A program made the translations under genes and the position numbers. The notes under the pieces are model-generated. The model was given only the letters and a program-made list of their open reading frames with translations, searched no databases and was not told the DNA's origin. Shown one piece after another: positions 8,916-19,708 of a stretch of DNA of 64,000 nucleotides; the stretch's first letter is position 1, and each line of letters begins with the position of its first letter. The stretch is taken from contig NZ_JADHDX010000006.1 of the NCBI RefSeq assembly GCF_016820585.1, forward strand, positions 87,084 to 151,083. The letters are read 5' to 3'. This DNA comes from Arthrobacter beigongshangensis. Lineage in GTDB: Bacteria; Bacillota; Bacilli; Bacillales_A; Planococcaceae.

Positions 8916-10289
8916 ATGGCAAAAAGAAAAACGAAATTCATGTGTAGGTCCTGTGGCTATGAATCGCCGAAGTGGATGGGGCGCTGCCCGGGGTGTGGGG
9001 AATGGAATACGATGGACGAGGAAGTTGAAATTGTTCAAAAAGGCCCGCGAGGTGCATTCCAGCATACCGATAATGTTCGTCAGAAGGCTATGCCAATCAG
9101 TGCCATTGAAACGGTAGAGGAGCCGCGGATTGACACGGATTTAGAGGAATTAAACCGGGTGCTTGGCGGCGGAGTTGTCCCGGGCTCGCTTGTCCTTATA
9201 GGTGGAGATCCGGGAATTGGTAAGTCCACGCTGTTGCTGCAAGTCTCATCGTTACTTGCCAATAAAGGGCAGCGCGTGCTGTATATTTCGGGCGAGGAAT
9301 CAATTCGTCAGACGAAGCTCCGTGCAGAGCGGCTTGGTGTAGCGTCAGATGAGCTTTATATATTTGCAGAAACAGATTTAAGTCAAATTCATGAAACAAT
9401 TTCTAGCGTAGAGCCGCAGTTTGTTATTGTAGACTCTATTCAAACGGTTCATCACCCAGAGGTGACATCGGCGCCGGGAAGTGTGTCGCAAGTACGGGAA
9501 TGTACAGCGGAATTGATGCGTATTGCGAAGACGAAGAATATCGCTATTTTCCTTGTTGGGCATGTGACGAAGGATGGCCAAATTGCAGGGCCAAGACTGC
9601 TAGAGCATATGGTGGATACCGTTCTTTATTTTGAAGGGGAAAGGCATCATACATACCGTATTTTGCGTAGTGTAAAAAATAGGTTTGGCTCAACGAATGA
9701 GATTGCTATTTTTGAAATGCTACAGGCTGGATTAAAAGAAGTGTTAAATCCTTCGGAACTATTTTTACAGGAACGCTCGCAGGGAGGGGCAGGCTCAACG
9801 GTCGTTGCCTCGATGGAGGGAACGCGTCCGATTCTTGTGGAAATACAAGCGCTTGTCACGCCATCGAGCTTCAATTACCCGAAACGAATGGCGACAGGGC
9901 TTGATCAAAATCGTGTGTCCTTGCTCATGGCAGTGTTAGAGAAACGAATAGGGATGCTGTTGCAGGCACAGGATGCTTATATTAAAGTGGCTGGCGGTGT
10001 AAAGTTGGATGAACCGGCCATTGACCTAGCGGTGCTGATGAGTATTGTTTCTAGCTATAAAGATACGGCAGCTGGTTTGTCCGATTGTTTTATTGGCGAG
10101 GTTGGGTTGACGGGGGAAGTGCGTCGAGTTTCTCGTATCGAACAACGTGTGACGGAAGCAGCGAAGCTAGGCTTTGAGCGTGCTATTATTCCCGCATCCA
10201 ATCTAGGGGGCTGGGATTATCCGAAAGGTATTCAAGTAGTGGGTGTAGAAACGGTTAGTGATGCTTTAAAACTTGCCTTTTCGAACTAG
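8916..10289 (+). CDS. radA: DNA repair protein RadA (Sms)
   Basis: 457 residues. N-terminal C4 zinc finger (CRSCG...CPGCG, residues about 10-27), RecA-like core with Walker [11 protein letters not shown] near residue 90, the RadA-specific KNRFGS motif near 255, and a C-terminal Lon-protease-like domain (about 280-457) lacking protease activity in the family. RadA is a hexameric helicase that drives branch migration during recombination and transformation. The start at 8916 fits the TGGAGGGC site; the in-frame GTG at 8904 would lie inside that site. In B. subtilis disA follows; here it does not. Confidence 0.96.
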   Translation: MAKRKTKFMCRSCGYESPKWMGRCPGCGEWNTMDEEVEIVQKGPRGAFQHTDNVRQKAMPISAIETVEEPRIDTDLEELNRVLGGGVVPGSLVLIGGDPGIGKSTLLLQVSSLLANKGQRVLYISGEESIRQTKLRAERLGVASDELYIFAETDLSQIHETISSVEPQFVIVDSIQTVHHPEVTSAPGSVSQVRECTAELMRIAKTKNIAIFLVGHVTKDGQIAGPRLLEHMVDTVLYFEGERHHTYRILRSVKNRFGSTNEIAIFEMLQAGLKEVLNPSELFLQERSQGGAGSTVVASMEGTRPILVEIQALVTPSSFNYPKRMATGLDQNRVSLLMAVLEKRIGMLLQAQDAYIKVAGGVKLDEPAIDLAVLMSIVSSYKDTAAGLSDCFIGEVGLTGEVRRVSRIEQRVTEAAKLGFERAIIPASNLGGWDYPKGIQVVGVETVSDALKLAFSN

Positions 10290-10334
10290 CAGGAATGAAG
10301 GAGTGTCAAGAAGGCAATTATGTGAACAGCGAAA

Positions 10335-10372
10335 CTTCTATATGTGATTCGGAGTCCTATCACATATAGAAG
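10335..10372 (+). terminator. Perfect 13-bp inverted repeat between radA and yacL
   Basis: CTTCTATATGTGA (10335-10347) and TCACATATAGAAG (10360-10372) are exact inverse complements around a 12-nt loop. The following sequence (GAAATTTT) is only weakly T-rich, so this may be a terminator or a processing site. It lies in the gap where disA would be expected. Confidence 0.5.
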
Positions 10373-10451
10373 GAAATTTTCGTACATTTAATGCTTATCA
10401 AGGCAGCTTGTAGGGAAAACATGTATAATTACAAAAAAGGAGGTGGTTCAT

Positions 10452-11555
10452 ATGTTGAAAAGAGTAGTTCAAGTTTCATTACTGCTTATCGGTGGAACAC
10501 TTGGCGTTTTATTTTTACCGCATTTATTCACATTATTTTCCTTTACTTCGAATCCGTTCATCAATAATCCTTACGTATCCGCCATTCTTGGAGCAACAAT
10601 TTTATTTGTGCTAAGTCTTTTTATAACTGAACCAATTGTTAATTTTATTAAATGGCTAGAAGACCGTTTACTGAAGGCACCGATTTTTGATTTACTGTTT
10701 GGGACGATTGGGCTTATGGTTGGTTTAAGCTTGGCGTTTCTTGCTAGTTTTGGTTTAAGCAGTATGCAGATTCCGTTTATCACATCGATTGCACCAATTT
10801 TATTATCCATTCTTCTCGGTTACTTAGGTTTCCAGGTTGGTTTTAAAAAGCGTGAAGAATTCATAACGGCTTTGCAATCTACAAAAAATAGTGGTTTAAA
10901 GAAGAGAGACGCGGAAGAGGCGTCTTCGAAAAAAAATAGTAATTTTAATAAAATATTGGACACAAGCGTGATTATTGATGGTCGAATTGCTGACATTTCA
11001 GCGACTGGTTTTCTTGAAGGTGTGCTCGTTGTACCCCAGTTTGTTTTAACGGAATTACAACATATTGCAGATTCTTCCGATACGTTAAAGCGAACGAAAG
11101 GTAGGCGTGGCCTGGATGTTCTGAAGCGAATGCAAACGGATGATGGACCGAATATTCTCATTACGGATGAGGATTTTGCAGATGTGTCTGAAGTTGATTT
11201 GAAGCTTGTTCGCTTAGCTAAAAAAATGGGCGGTCTCGTTGTTACGAATGATTTTAATTTGAATAAGGTGGCAGATTTACACGGCGTATCCGTGTTAAAT
11301 ATTAACGACTTGGCGAATGCGGTGAAGCCGGTAGTTATTCCGGGTGAGGATATGCATGTGGTCGTTATTAAGGATGGCAAGGAGTATAATCAAGGAATTG
11401 CTTACTTAGATGATGGGACGATGATTGTCGTGGAAGAAGGAAAATTCCATATTGGCAATGCGATTGATGTAGTTGTGACGAGTGTGCTACAAACATCGGC
11501 AGGAAGAATGATTTTTGCGAAGCCGAAAAACGGTAAACCTGCAAAAGCGAATTAA
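10452..11555 (+). CDS. yacL: YacL-type PIN/TRAM membrane protein, putative nuclease
   Basis: 367 residues. Four hydrophobic segments occupy about residues 5-135, followed by a PIN-type nuclease domain (LDTSVIIDGRIADI near 175, acidic residues in TDEDFADVSE and VVTNDFNL) and a C-terminal TRAM RNA-binding fold (from GEDMHVVVIKDGKEYNQG). The family is anchored in the membrane with the PIN domain in the cytoplasm; the substrate is unknown. The start at ATG 10452 fits GGAGG at 10439-10443. A TATAAT at 10424-10429 may belong to a promoter, but I find no good -35 box. Confidence 0.9.
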   Translation: MLKRVVQVSLLLIGGTLGVLFLPHLFTLFSFTSNPFINNPYVSAILGATILFVLSLFITEPIVNFIKWLEDRLLKAPIFDLLFGTIGLMVGLSLAFLASFGLSSMQIPFITSIAPILLSILLGYLGFQVGFKKREEFITALQSTKNSGLKKRDAEEASSKKNSNFNKILDTSVIIDGRIADISATGFLEGVLVVPQFVLTELQHIADSSDTLKRTKGRRGLDVLKRMQTDDGPNILITDEDFADVSEVDLKLVRLAKKMGGLVVTNDFNLNKVADLHGVSVLNINDLANAVKPVVIPGEDMHVVVIKDGKEYNQGIAYLDDGTMIVVEEGKFHIGNAIDVVVTSVLQTSAGRMIFAKPKNGKPAKAN

Positions 11556-11593
11556 GAGTTGTAGCAAGTAAAGAAAGAAGAGGAAGATCAGTC

Positions 11594-12274
11594 GTGAAGT
11601 ATACAGTTATGATGCCGGCAGCAGGAAGCGGACAGCGGATGGGTGCCGGTTACAATAAGCTTTTTTTGAGATTGAATGATAAGCCGATACTTGCACATAC
11701 ACTTACTGTGTTTGAAGGAGATCCAGCTTGCGAGGGGATTATTTTGGCGGTGAAAGCGGATGAGCGCGATGAAATTCAAACGATGCTCGAACAGTTTTCC
11801 ATAACGAAAGTAACAGCGATGGTAGATGGTGGAGGCGAACGGCAAAATAGCGTTGCGGCTTGTATTCAAGCGTATGATGGAAATGGCATTGTCCTTGTCC
11901 ATGACGCGGCTAGGCCGTTCATCCGCCGCTCGGTTATTAATGAGCTGGTCAAAGTTGCAGCTGAGCATGGGGCGGCAATTGCGGGTGTTCGTGCGAAGGA
12001 CACGATGAAAGTTGCTTCGGCGGGTGTGGTGGAAGAAACGGTAGATCGGAATATACTATGGATTATTCAGACGCCACAGGCATTTCGCTACGCTTTATTG
12101 CAGGAGGCCTCTGCCGAGGCTGAGGCTGAAGGCTTTTTAGGGACGGATGAATCCATGCTAGTGGAACGGCTAGGTCATCCTGTCAGAATCGTCGAAAGCA
12201 CGTATGATAATGTTAAGATGACGACGCAGGAAGATCTCGTTTTCGGAGAGATTTTATTAAAATCCAGCAGATGA
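11594..12274 (+). CDS. ispD: 2-C-methyl-D-erythritol 4-phosphate cytidylyltransferase (IspD)
   Basis: 226 residues. The nucleotide-binding signature PAAGSGQRMG sits at the N terminus, with VHDAARPF near residue 103 and the conserved IQTPQAFR near 155. It forms CDP-methylerythritol from CTP and MEP, third step of the non-mevalonate isoprenoid pathway. Starts with GTG after AAGAAGAGGAAG. A GCCACTT/AAGTGGC hairpin (12278-12295) separates it from ispF, the next pathway enzyme but one, and both are probably co-transcribed. Confidence 0.96.
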   Translation: MKYTVMMPAAGSGQRMGAGYNKLFLRLNDKPILAHTLTVFEGDPACEGIILAVKADERDEIQTMLEQFSITKVTAMVDGGGERQNSVAACIQAYDGNGIVLVHDAARPFIRRSVINELVKVAAEHGAAIAGVRAKDTMKVASAGVVEETVDRNILWIIQTPQAFRYALLQEASAEAEAEGFLGTDESMLVERLGHPVRIVESTYDNVKMTTQEDLVFGEILLKSSR

Positions 12275-12333
12275 TGCGCCACTTTTATAAGTGGCGGGAT
12301 TGATTAAATAGACAGTAGGAGTAGGTGGAGAAA

Positions 12334-12810
12334 ATGATTCGAATTGGACAAGGATTTGATGTGCACGAGTTCGGAGAAGGTCGTCCGCTCATTATTGGTG
12401 GAATTACAATTCCGTATGATCGAGGGCTGACAGGACATTCTGACGCGGATGTACTGTTGCATACCATTACCGATGCGGCACTTGGCGCAATTGGTGAAGG
12501 AGATATCGGACGACATTTCCCTGATACGGATGAGGCGTTTAAAGATGCCGATTCTGCAGTGTTATTAGAAAAAATTTGGGCACTTGTAGAAGATAGAGGT
12601 TACAAATTGGGTAATATCGACTGCACCATTATGGCGCAAAAGCCGAAAATGGCACCTCATATTGGGGAAATCCGTGCACGTGTGGCACAGCTGTTACGTG
12701 CCGATGTGACACAAGTGAATGTCAAGGCAACGACGACAGAGAAATTAGGCTTCGTAGGACGCGAAGAAGGCATCGCATCGATGGCTACAATTCTACTGTT
12801 AAAGTCATGA
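12334..12810 (+). CDS. ispF: 2-C-methyl-D-erythritol 2,4-cyclodiphosphate synthase (IspF)
   Basis: 158 residues, the usual length. The zinc-binding D-x-H (GFDVHEF, residues 8-10) and [10 protein letters not shown] motif are intact, as is the C-terminal [16 protein letters not shown] active-site loop. It cyclises CDP-methylerythritol phosphate in the MEP pathway and forms a trimer. Family alignment supports ATG 12334 ([11 protein letters not shown]); a GTG at 12325 is possible because GGTGGAG lies only 3 nt before the ATG. Confidence 0.96.
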   Translation: MIRIGQGFDVHEFGEGRPLIIGGITIPYDRGLTGHSDADVLLHTITDAALGAIGEGDIGRHFPDTDEAFKDADSAVLLEKIWALVEDRGYKLGNIDCTIMAQKPKMAPHIGEIRARVAQLLRADVTQVNVKATTTEKLGFVGREEGIASMATILLLKS

Positions 12811-12885
12811 TGAGGCGTAATTGATAACAATCTTAGCAAGTGATAGAATGGCATGTAATTAAATTAGAACGGAGATGTACGAACT

Positions 12886-14346
12886 ATGACAGCAGAAGTA
12901 CGTGTACGCTATGCGCCAAGCCCAACTGGCCATTTACATATTGGAGGAGCGCGAACGGCGCTTTTTAACTATTTATTTGCACGTCATCACGGTGGGAAAT
13001 TCATCGTGCGGATTGAGGATACGGATACAGAGCGTAACATTGAAGCTGGCGAGTTATCTCAGCTCGACAATTTGAAATGGCTAGGTATCGACTATGATGA
13101 GTCTGTCGATATCGGGGGGCCATACGGTCCTTATCGTCAAATGGAGCGCCTAGATATTTATACAAAGCACGCGAAAGAAATGCTTGAAGGCGGACAGGCT
13201 TACAAATGTTTCTGTACGACAGATGAGCTGGAAGTTGAGCGTGAAAAACAGAAAGCATCTGGCATCGCTGCGCCGATGTATGGCGGAACATGTCGTCATT
13301 TGACAGCCGATGAAGTGGCGGAAAAAGAAGCTGCTGGCATTCCGCATACAATTCGTATGAGAGTTCCAGAAAATATTACGTACAAAGTGGAAGACCTTGT
13401 TCGTGGTACAGTCGCATTTGAGTCGAAGGATATCGGTGACTGGGTACTTGTCAAAGCGAATGGCATTCCGACCTATAACTTCGCGGTCGTCTTCGATGAT
13501 CATTATATGAAGATTTCCCACGTTTTCCGTGGTGAGGAGCATTTGACAAACACACCAAAACAATTGATGATATTCGATGTTTTTGGATGGGAATACCCAC
13601 GTTACGGTCATATGACGTTGATTGTTAACGAAGATCGCAAAAAGCTTTCAAAACGTGATGAGTCTATTATTCAATTCATTTCACAATATAAAGATCTCGG
13701 CTATTTACCACATGCGATGTTCAATTTCTTTGCGCTACTGGGGTGGTCGCCGGGTGGAGAAGAGGAGATCTTCTCACACGAGGAGCTGGTTAAGTTATTC
13801 GATGAAAGTCGTTTGTCTAAATCACCTTCAATGTTCGATAAACAAAAGTTGACATGGATGAACAATCAATACATGAAGCAGATGAGCCTTGATGAAGTGG
13901 TTGACTTTGCCTTGCCACATCTGCAAGAAGTAGGTCTAGTGAATAAAGAAATGACGGCAGAGGAAGCTGCGTGGGCACGCGATTTGATTGCCCTTTATCA
14001 CGATCAACTGAGCTTTGGTGCTGAAATTGTTGAATTGTCCGCCCAGTTCTTCACGGAAGAGCTTGAATACGATGAAGAATCCCAAGCTGTGCTGGCGGGT
14101 GAGCAGGTGTCTGAAGTAATGGCTTCATTCCGAGCTCAATTAGAAGCGCTTGAAACGTTTGATGCTGCGTCTATCAAGGATGCCATCAAAGCCGTTCAGA
14201 AGGAAACTGGTCACAAAGGGAAAAACTTATTTATGCCAATTCGTGTTGTGACGACAGGTCAAATGCATGGGCCTGAATTGCAGTCTTCGATTGCGCTCAT
14301 CGGTAAAGAGAAGTCGATTGCACGAGTTGCGAAGTACGCGAAGTAA
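12886..14346 (+). CDS. gltX: Glutamyl-tRNA synthetase (GltX)
   Basis: 486 residues, class I synthetase. HIGH-type motif HLHIGGART near residue 17 and KMSKS-type motif KKLSKRDES near 250 are present, with a C-terminal alpha-helical anticodon-binding region. In Bacillales this enzyme also misacylates tRNA-Gln, which GatCAB then amidates. Same position as in B. subtilis, before the T-box-controlled cysE-cysS. Confidence 0.96.
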   Translation: MTAEVRVRYAPSPTGHLHIGGARTALFNYLFARHHGGKFIVRIEDTDTERNIEAGELSQLDNLKWLGIDYDESVDIGGPYGPYRQMERLDIYTKHAKEMLEGGQAYKCFCTTDELEVEREKQKASGIAAPMYGGTCRHLTADEVAEKEAAGIPHTIRMRVPENITYKVEDLVRGTVAFESKDIGDWVLVKANGIPTYNFAVVFDDHYMKISHVFRGEEHLTNTPKQLMIFDVFGWEYPRYGHMTLIVNEDRKKLSKRDESIIQFISQYKDLGYLPHAMFNFFALLGWSPGGEEEIFSHEELVKLFDESRLSKSPSMFDKQKLTWMNNQYMKQMSLDEVVDFALPHLQEVGLVNKEMTAEEAAWARDLIALYHDQLSFGAEIVELSAQFFTEELEYDEESQAVLAGEQVSEVMASFRAQLEALETFDAASIKDAIKAVQKETGHKGKNLFMPIRVVTTGQMHGPELQSSIALIGKEKSIARVAKYAK

Positions 14347-14422
14347 TTGCATTGACTTTACAGCTTGTCAGCATGTAATATAAATGATTAATAGCTATAA
14401 GAAGAATAAACACAATTTAAAA

Positions 14423-14665
14423 TAGACTGCTTTGATAAGGAGAAGTACATATTGCAAGCTCTTCAGAGAGGATCATCACCGGCTGTAAGTGATCCGTGCC
14501 GCTGCAATGTGGAAATGCACCTTTGAGTGCCGTGCCGAACGTGAGTAGGCCGGACGCATCGTCAGCGTTATGGACGTCAAGCGGGAAGGGGAAAATACCT
14601 TCCAAGCGGAGTGGAACCGCGCATTCAATGCGTCTCTGTCATTTTTGGCAGAGGCGTATTTTTTA
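14423..14665 (+). promoter_or_regulatory. T-box leader (probably cysteine-specific) before cysE-cysS
   Basis: The leader has a long stem I region, the T-box sequence GGAGTGGAACCGCG (14608-14621) that binds the tRNA acceptor end, and an overlapping terminator (ATGCGTCTCTGTC pairing with GGCAGAGGCGTAT, then Ts; 14628-14664). The product of the downstream genes implies a UGC specifier; a TGC at about 14527 is a candidate but I cannot fold stem I with certainty. Uncharged tRNA-Cys would favour antitermination. The 385-nt gap after gltX is thus almost all leader. Confidence 0.9.
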
Positions 14666-14731
14666 TTTGAATTCAGCGAAAAAACCATCTGCTGAACACG
14701 GATTTTTAGAGAAAAAAAGGAGGAGAGAATA

Positions 14732-15394
14732 TTGTTTCAACGCATGAAGGAAGACATTCAGTGCATATTTGATCAAGACCCGGCCGCGCGTAGTACATTG
14801 GAGGTTGCGCTTACTTATTCAGGTTTACACGCCATTTGGTCTCACCGTATTGCACATGCACTATATAAAAAGAAATTATTGTTTTTAGCACGAGTTGTGT
14901 CACAAATTAGCAGATTTTTCACAGGGATTGAAATTCATCCGGGTGCAACGATTGGGCGTCGATTTTTTATCGATCATGGTATGGGTGTCGTTATAGGAGA
15001 GACGTGTGAAATTGGTAATGACGTCACAATTTACCAAGGTGTGACGCTAGGTGGAACGGGTAAAGAGAAAGGAAAGCGGCATCCGACGCTTCGTGATAAT
15101 GTGCTTGTTGCATCAGGTGCAAAGGTGCTTGGTTCTATTATAATTGGTGAGAACAGCAAAGTGGGGGCGGGATCAGTTGTGCTCAAGGATGTTCCAGCTG
15201 ATTCCACCGTTGTTGGCATTCCGGGGACGATTGTCGTCGCGAATGGTGTTAAGGTGAAAAATAAGTACGACCACCAAGAAATGCCGGATCCAGTAGCCGA
15301 TAAATGTGAGATGCTTGAAAATGAGCTCGAACAGTTAAAAGGGCGACTTGTTGAAATAGAGAAATCTGCTGAAAAGGAAGGAAACTTATTATGA
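14732..15394 (+). CDS. cysE: Serine O-acetyltransferase (CysE)
   Basis: 220 residues. N-terminal helical domain ([21 protein letters not shown]) and left-handed beta-helix of hexapeptide repeats ([26 protein letters not shown], with the catalytic Asp-His). It acetylates serine with acetyl-CoA as the first step of cysteine synthesis. The TTG start at 14732 fits AAGGAGGAGAG. The stop overlaps the cysS start (ATGA), so both are translated together under T-box control. Confidence 0.95.
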   Translation: MFQRMKEDIQCIFDQDPAARSTLEVALTYSGLHAIWSHRIAHALYKKKLLFLARVVSQISRFFTGIEIHPGATIGRRFFIDHGMGVVIGETCEIGNDVTIYQGVTLGGTGKEKGKRHPTLRDNVLVASGAKVLGSIIIGENSKVGAGSVVLKDVPADSTVVGIPGTIVVANGVKVKNKYDHQEMPDPVADKCEMLENELEQLKGRLVEIEKSAEKEGNLL

Positions 15395-16791
15395 CCATTC
15401 AAATTTATAATACATTAACGCGAAAAAAAGAGCCTTTTATTCCGATGGAAGAAGGAAAAGTGAAGATGTATGTATGTGGGCCAACGGTTTACAACTACAT
15501 CCATATTGGTAATGCCCGTCCCGTGATTGTTTTCGATACGGTTCGACGTTATTTGGAATATAGAGGTTTTGATGTATCGTACGTTTCGAATTTTACGGAT
15601 GTTGACGATAAAATTATTAAAGCGGCCAATGAGTTAGGGGAAGAAGTAGGAGAGCTAACGGATCGGTTTATTAACGCCTATTTTGAAGATGTTGGTGCGC
15701 TTGGTTGCGGTAAGGCTGATGTTCATCCACGTGTGACGGATCATATCGAAGACATTGTTGAATTTGTTCAAGTGCTTATTGATAAAGGATTTGCTTACGA
15801 ATCACAAGGGGATGTCTATTATCGTACGCGGAAATTTGTAGGATATGGCAAGTTGTCACAACAATCGACAGATGAGCTGAAGATTGGTGCGCGGATTGAG
15901 GAAGGCGTTAAAAAAGAAAATTCTCTTGATTTTGCATTGTGGAAAGCGGCGAAGGAAGGCGAAATTTCATGGGAAAGCCCATGGGGGGCAGGACGTCCCG
16001 GCTGGCATATCGAATGTTCAGTGATGGCGCGTGAGCATCTCGGCGATACGATTGATATTCATGCAGGTGGTCAAGACTTAACATTCCCGCACCATGAAAA
16101 CGAAATTGCGCAATCGGAAGCAATGACGGGCAAGCAATTTGCGCGTTACTGGATGCATAATGGGTATATTAATATTGACAATGAAAAAATGTCGAAATCA
16201 CTGGGGAACTTTGTGCTCGTCAACGATATTCGTAAACAGATTGATCCGCAAGTGTTGCGTTTCTTTATATTATCTGTTCATTACAGACATCCAGTCAATT
16301 TCTCACAGCATCTTGTTGAAGGTGCCGCAAATGGTTTAGAGCGTATTCGTACGGCGTACAATAATTTGGAGCACAGACTTGCGACGTCCGCCGACCTCGG
16401 AGACCAGAAAGATGTCTGGTTACACAAAGTGGATGAACTCAAGCAAACATTTGAATTGGCGATGGATGATGACTTTAATACGGCCAACGCAATTGCATCG
16501 ATTTTCGAACTTGTGAAGTTAGCGAACGTCTATTTATTAGAGAAGAATACGCAATCGGAAGTACTTCAGCACTTCATCCAGACATTTGATAGTTTATTAT
16601 CAGTTCTCGGGCTACCGTTTACTACGGGGGCCGAGCTATTGGACGAAGACATCGAGGCGTTAATCGAAGAGCGGTTAGAGGCACGTCGCAACCGAGATTT
16701 CAATCGTTCAGATGAAATTCGAGATGAATTGAAGGCGAAGGGAATCCTTTTAGAAGATACAGCGCAAGGTACGCGCTGGAAGAGGGATTAA
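15391..16791 (+). CDS. cysS: Cysteinyl-tRNA synthetase (CysS)
   Basis: 466 residues, class I synthetase. [16 protein letters not shown] near residue 28 gives the first zinc ligand and the HIGH motif; KMSKSLGNF near 268 is the KMSKS loop; the zinc residues WHIECSVM and HHENEIAQ lie between. It charges tRNA-Cys. Overlaps cysE by 4 nt and is followed 5 nt later by mrnC, as in B. subtilis. Confidence 0.97.
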   Translation: MTIQIYNTLTRKKEPFIPMEEGKVKMYVCGPTVYNYIHIGNARPVIVFDTVRRYLEYRGFDVSYVSNFTDVDDKIIKAANELGEEVGELTDRFINAYFEDVGALGCGKADVHPRVTDHIEDIVEFVQVLIDKGFAYESQGDVYYRTRKFVGYGKLSQQSTDELKIGARIEEGVKKENSLDFALWKAAKEGEISWESPWGAGRPGWHIECSVMAREHLGDTIDIHAGGQDLTFPHHENEIAQSEAMTGKQFARYWMHNGYINIDNEKMSKSLGNFVLVNDIRKQIDPQVLRFFILSVHYRHPVNFSQHLVEGAANGLERIRTAYNNLEHRLATSADLGDQKDVWLHKVDELKQTFELAMDDDFNTANAIASIFELVKLANVYLLEKNTQSEVLQHFIQTFDSLLSVLGLPFTTGAELLDEDIEALIEERLEARRNRDFNRSDEIRDELKAKGILLEDTAQGTRWKRD

Positions 16792-16796
16792 ACGGG

Positions 16797-17219
16797 ATGT
16801 ACAACTTGCGTGATATAGACGTTAAACAATTAAATCCTTTAGCTCTTGCGTATATGGGAGATGCGGTGTACGAACAAGCAGTTCGTGAGCATCTCCTGCG
16901 CTCGGGGCGTGTGAAACCGAATGTGTTACATAAAGAGGCCACAAGTTATGTGTCTGCAAAATCACAGGCGGCAGTTGTGAAAATGATGCAGCAATCAGGT
17001 TTTATGACAGAGGAAGAGGAAGCGGTCATGAGACGGGGGCGCAACGCCAAGTCAGGTTCAGTTCCTAAAAATACCGATGTTGTGACGTATAATTATAGCT
17101 CGGGATTCGAAGCGGTAGTTGGATGGCTCTATTTATTAGGCAGAACAGAGCGGGTAGCAGAATTTATAGGTGAATCCATTGCATTTATAGAGAAAGTAAA
17201 GGAGGAGGGGAAACCATGA
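16797..17219 (+). CDS. mrnC: Mini-ribonuclease III (MrnC)
   Basis: 140 residues. An RNase III catalytic domain without the double-stranded RNA-binding domain: [23 protein letters not shown] contains the signature acidic residues, and a second acidic site lies in [12 protein letters not shown]. It trims 23S rRNA precursor ends in B. subtilis. Starts 5 nt after cysS and overlaps rlmB by 4 nt, so it is translated as part of the cysES operon. Confidence 0.95.
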   Translation: MYNLRDIDVKQLNPLALAYMGDAVYEQAVREHLLRSGRVKPNVLHKEATSYVSAKSQAAVVKMMQQSGFMTEEEEAVMRRGRNAKSGSVPKNTDVVTYNYSSGFEAVVGWLYLLGRTERVAEFIGESIAFIEKVKEEGKP

Positions 17220-17974
17220 CGGAAATAGAAGCGGAATTGATTGGTGGTAAAAACCCTATTGTCGAAGCGTTGCGCTCAGGTAGAGAATTGAACAAGATTT
17301 GGATTGCTGAAGGACTTAATAAAAAAAGTATCGGGGAAATTCTGGCGCTTGCCAAAGAGGCTGGGGTTATCGTTCAAGCAGTGCCGAAGCAGAAATTGGA
17401 CGGCATGTTGGATATGAACCATCAAGGGATTATTGCATCGGTTGCAGCCTACGAGTACGCAGAACTTGAAGATCTTTTCAATGTTGCAAAAGATCGTGGG
17501 GAAGACCCATTTTTCATAATTCTAGATGAGCTTGAAGATCCTCATAACTTAGGGTCAATCCTACGGACGGCAGACGCGTCAGGCGCACACGGGATTATTA
17601 TACCGAAACGTCGTTCTGTTGGTTTGACAGGTGTTGTGGCGAAGGCGTCGACGGGTGCAATTGAACATATCCCTGTCGTTCGTGTAAATAATCTTTCGCA
17701 GACAGTGGAGGAATTGAAAAAGCGCGGTGTTTGGATCGCGGGGACAGATGCAGCTAAATCAGTGGATTACAGGTTGATGGACGCAACATTACCACTTGCC
17801 ATTATTATCGGCAGTGAAGGGAAAGGGATGTCGCGTATATTGAAGGAAAAATGTGACTTCCTTTATCATTTGCCGATGGTAGGACACGTGACGTCATTGA
17901 ATGCTTCTGTTGCTGCTTCGCTTTTGATGTATGAAGTGTTACGTAAACGTCAACCGCATCAGTCTGGAAGATGA
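17216..17974 (+). CDS. rlmB: 23S rRNA 2'-O-methyltransferase RlmB (YacO), SpoU family
   Basis: 252 residues. N-terminal substrate-binding domain ([20 protein letters not shown]) and SPOUT trefoil-knot domain with its three motifs: [33 protein letters not shown] and [14 protein letters not shown]. It methylates a guanosine ribose in the peptidyl-transferase region of 23S rRNA in characterised members. Overlaps both neighbours by 4 nt. Confidence 0.92.
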   Translation: MTEIEAELIGGKNPIVEALRSGRELNKIWIAEGLNKKSIGEILALAKEAGVIVQAVPKQKLDGMLDMNHQGIIASVAAYEYAELEDLFNVAKDRGEDPFFIILDELEDPHNLGSILRTADASGAHGIIIPKRRSVGLTGVVAKASTGAIEHIPVVRVNNLSQTVEELKKRGVWIAGTDAAKSVDYRLMDATLPLAIIIGSEGKGMSRILKEKCDFLYHLPMVGHVTSLNASVAASLLMYEVLRKRQPHQSGR

Positions 17975-18486
17975 AAAAGGATGTACTTCTTGTTGACGGC
18001 TATAACGTCATCGGTGCGTGGCAGGAGCTGCGTAAGCTGAAGGAAAAACGATTGGCAGATGCCCGTGACCGTCTCATTGAGAGAATGGCAGAATACAAGG
18101 CGCATACGGGATGGCGTGTCATTATCGTTTTTGATGCGCATCTTGTCCCAGGCGTGGAAAAGAAGAAGAAGCATCATGATGTTGAAGTTGTGTTTACAAG
18201 AAAAAAAGAAACTGCTGATGAAAGGATTGAAAAGCTAGTTTCTGAATTAGGCGGACGGCGTATACAAATTCATGTGGCGACATCAGATTTAACGGAGCAA
18301 TGGGTTATTTTTGCGCAAGGAGCTCTTCGAAAATCGTCTAGAGAATTAGAAATTGAAATGGATGAGATTGATAAAAAAATCACGGGAAAAGTGAAGGAGT
18401 TCCAAGAGCAGCGGCCAATTTCAAAGATCCCTTTAACGGACGAAGTTGCAGAAATATTTGAAAAATGGCGGCGTGGAAAGAAATGA
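17971..18486 (+). CDS. rae1: Ribosome-associated endoribonuclease Rae1 (YacP), NYN domain
   Basis: 171 residues. The NYN/PIN-like fold begins with LLVDGYNVIGAW, and further conserved acidic sites are seen in IIVFDAH and EVVFTRKKETADERIE. B. subtilis Rae1 cuts mRNA in the ribosomal A site. It overlaps rlmB by 4 nt and is the last gene before the sigH promoter. Confidence 0.92.
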   Translation: MKKDVLLVDGYNVIGAWQELRKLKEKRLADARDRLIERMAEYKAHTGWRVIIVFDAHLVPGVEKKKKHHDVEVVFTRKKETADERIEKLVSELGGRRIQIHVATSDLTEQWVIFAQGALRKSSRELEIEMDEIDKKITGKVKEFQEQRPISKIPLTDEVAEIFEKWRRGKK

Positions 18487-18490
18487 ACGG

Positions 18491-18520
18491 TTGACGCAAA
18501 AAAAATCTATACGGTATACT
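18491..18520 (+). promoter_or_regulatory. Sigma-A-type promoter of sigH
   Basis: TTGACG (18491-18496), 18-nt spacer, TATACT (18515-18520), in the 70-nt gap between rae1 and sigH. In B. subtilis sigH transcription is repressed by AbrB; I see no operator that can be named here. Confidence 0.7.
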
Positions 18521-18557
18521 TGTAGAATAATAGTGATAGCGAACCGGGGTGATCCAG

Positions 18558-19208
18558 TTGGTGGAGAGAACATACGTTGAAGGTAGCATATCGGATTTCA
18601 CCGGGTTATCAGACGGGGAAGTCATTGCAATCATCCACGAAGGGAACACGGATGCACTCGATTTTCTTATTACAAAGTACCAATCATTTGTTAGATTGAA
18701 AGCGCGCTCATATTTTCTGATTGGTGGAGATCGGGAAGATATCATCCAAGAAGGTATGATTGGTCTATACAAAGCGATTCGGGACTTTAAAGAGGATCGG
18801 TTAAGTTCATTCAAGGCGTTTGCGGAACTGTGCATCACGCGGCAAATCATTACAGCTATTAAAACAGCGACGAGGCAAAAGCATATTCCACTCAATACAT
18901 CGGTATCATTAGACAAGCCGGTATTTGACGAGGAGTCAGATCGTACCTTGTTGGATGTGATTGCAGGGCCGATTTTGGACGACCCTGAAGGGCTTATGAT
19001 TCATAAGGAAGACTTTACTCAAATGGAAGAAGAGATGAATAAAGTATTGAGCGGCCTTGAGAAGCAGGTGCTTGCCCTGTATTTGGACGGGCAGTCCTAT
19101 CAGGAGATTTCGGAAGAATTAAATAGGCAAGTGAAGTCTGTCGATAATGCACTTCAGCGGATTAAACGTAAGCTTGAGCGCTATATGCAAGTCGACGCAG
19201 TGCGTTAA
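18558..19208 (+). CDS. sigH: RNA polymerase sigma-H factor (SigH, Spo0H)
   Basis: 216 residues. Region 2 is very well conserved (ARSYFLIGGDREDIIQEGMIGLYKAIRDF) and region 4 contains the helix-turn-helix SYQEISEELNRQVKSVDNALQRIKRKLE. SigH directs genes of the transition phase and early sporulation, supporting a spore-forming host. The start is uncertain: GGGGTGAT (18545-18552) fits the TTG at 18558; GTG at 18549 would overlap that site and GTG 18561 is also possible. Confidence 0.95.
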   Translation: MVERTYVEGSISDFTGLSDGEVIAIIHEGNTDALDFLITKYQSFVRLKARSYFLIGGDREDIIQEGMIGLYKAIRDFKEDRLSSFKAFAELCITRQIITAIKTATRQKHIPLNTSVSLDKPVFDEESDRTLLDVIAGPILDDPEGLMIHKEDFTQMEEEMNKVLSGLEKQVLALYLDGQSYQEISEELNRQVKSVDNALQRIKRKLERYMQVDAVR

Positions 19209-19287
19209 GACGAATTTCCATCGTATTGACACCATTAAAATTAGGTGGTACTCTTTAGCAAGACTATGAGTCGTATAGGGTGAGAAA

Positions 19288-19437
19288 ATGTCTAAAAAAG
19301 TTATTTTAAGTTGCGATATATGCGGATCACGAAATTATTCCGTGCCGGCACAGAGTAATAAGTCTACGGACCGACTGTCACTCAAGAAGTTTTGTAGCCA
19401 TTGCAATAAACATACAATGCATAAGCAGACGGCATGA
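19288..19437 (+). CDS. rpmG: 50S ribosomal protein L33
   Basis: 49 residues. CDIC (9-12) and CSHC (36-39) form the four-cysteine zinc site, so this is a zinc-containing L33. It sits between sigH and secE, as rpmGB does in B. subtilis, and secE follows after 53 nt. Confidence 0.95.
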   Translation: MSKKVILSCDICGSRNYSVPAQSNKSTDRLSLKKFCSHCNKHTMHKQTA

Positions 19438-19490
19438 AGTAGACAGGTTTGCTAGCAGCATCATATTTGTATTCGGAGGTTTGCGGTAAA

Positions 19491-19676
19491 ATGAGCAAGT
19501 TAAGCGGTTTTTTTAAAGACGTCGTCTCGGAAATGAGAAAAGTCAGCTGGCCGAAACGTAAAGAATTGACACGCTATACAATCGTTGTGCTTTCAACAGT
19601 TGTTTTTATGGCGGTGTACTTCGGACTCATCGACCTTGGCATTTCGCGAGTAATGGAATGGTATCTTGCGTTATAA
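19491..19676 (+). CDS. secE: Preprotein translocase subunit SecE
   Basis: 61 residues, the short single-span form typical of Gram-positives. The amphipathic helix FFKDVVSEMRKVSWPKRKEL is the family signature, followed by one transmembrane helix (about 28-48). It clamps the two halves of SecY. The ATG at 19491 fits CGGAGG; an in-frame start at 19449 has no support. Confidence 0.95.
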   Translation: MSKLSGFFKDVVSEMRKVSWPKRKELTRYTIVVLSTVVFMAVYFGLIDLGISRVMEWYLAL

Positions 19677-19708
19677 TAAGCAACATGAATAAACACTTTG
19701 AAAAATAT

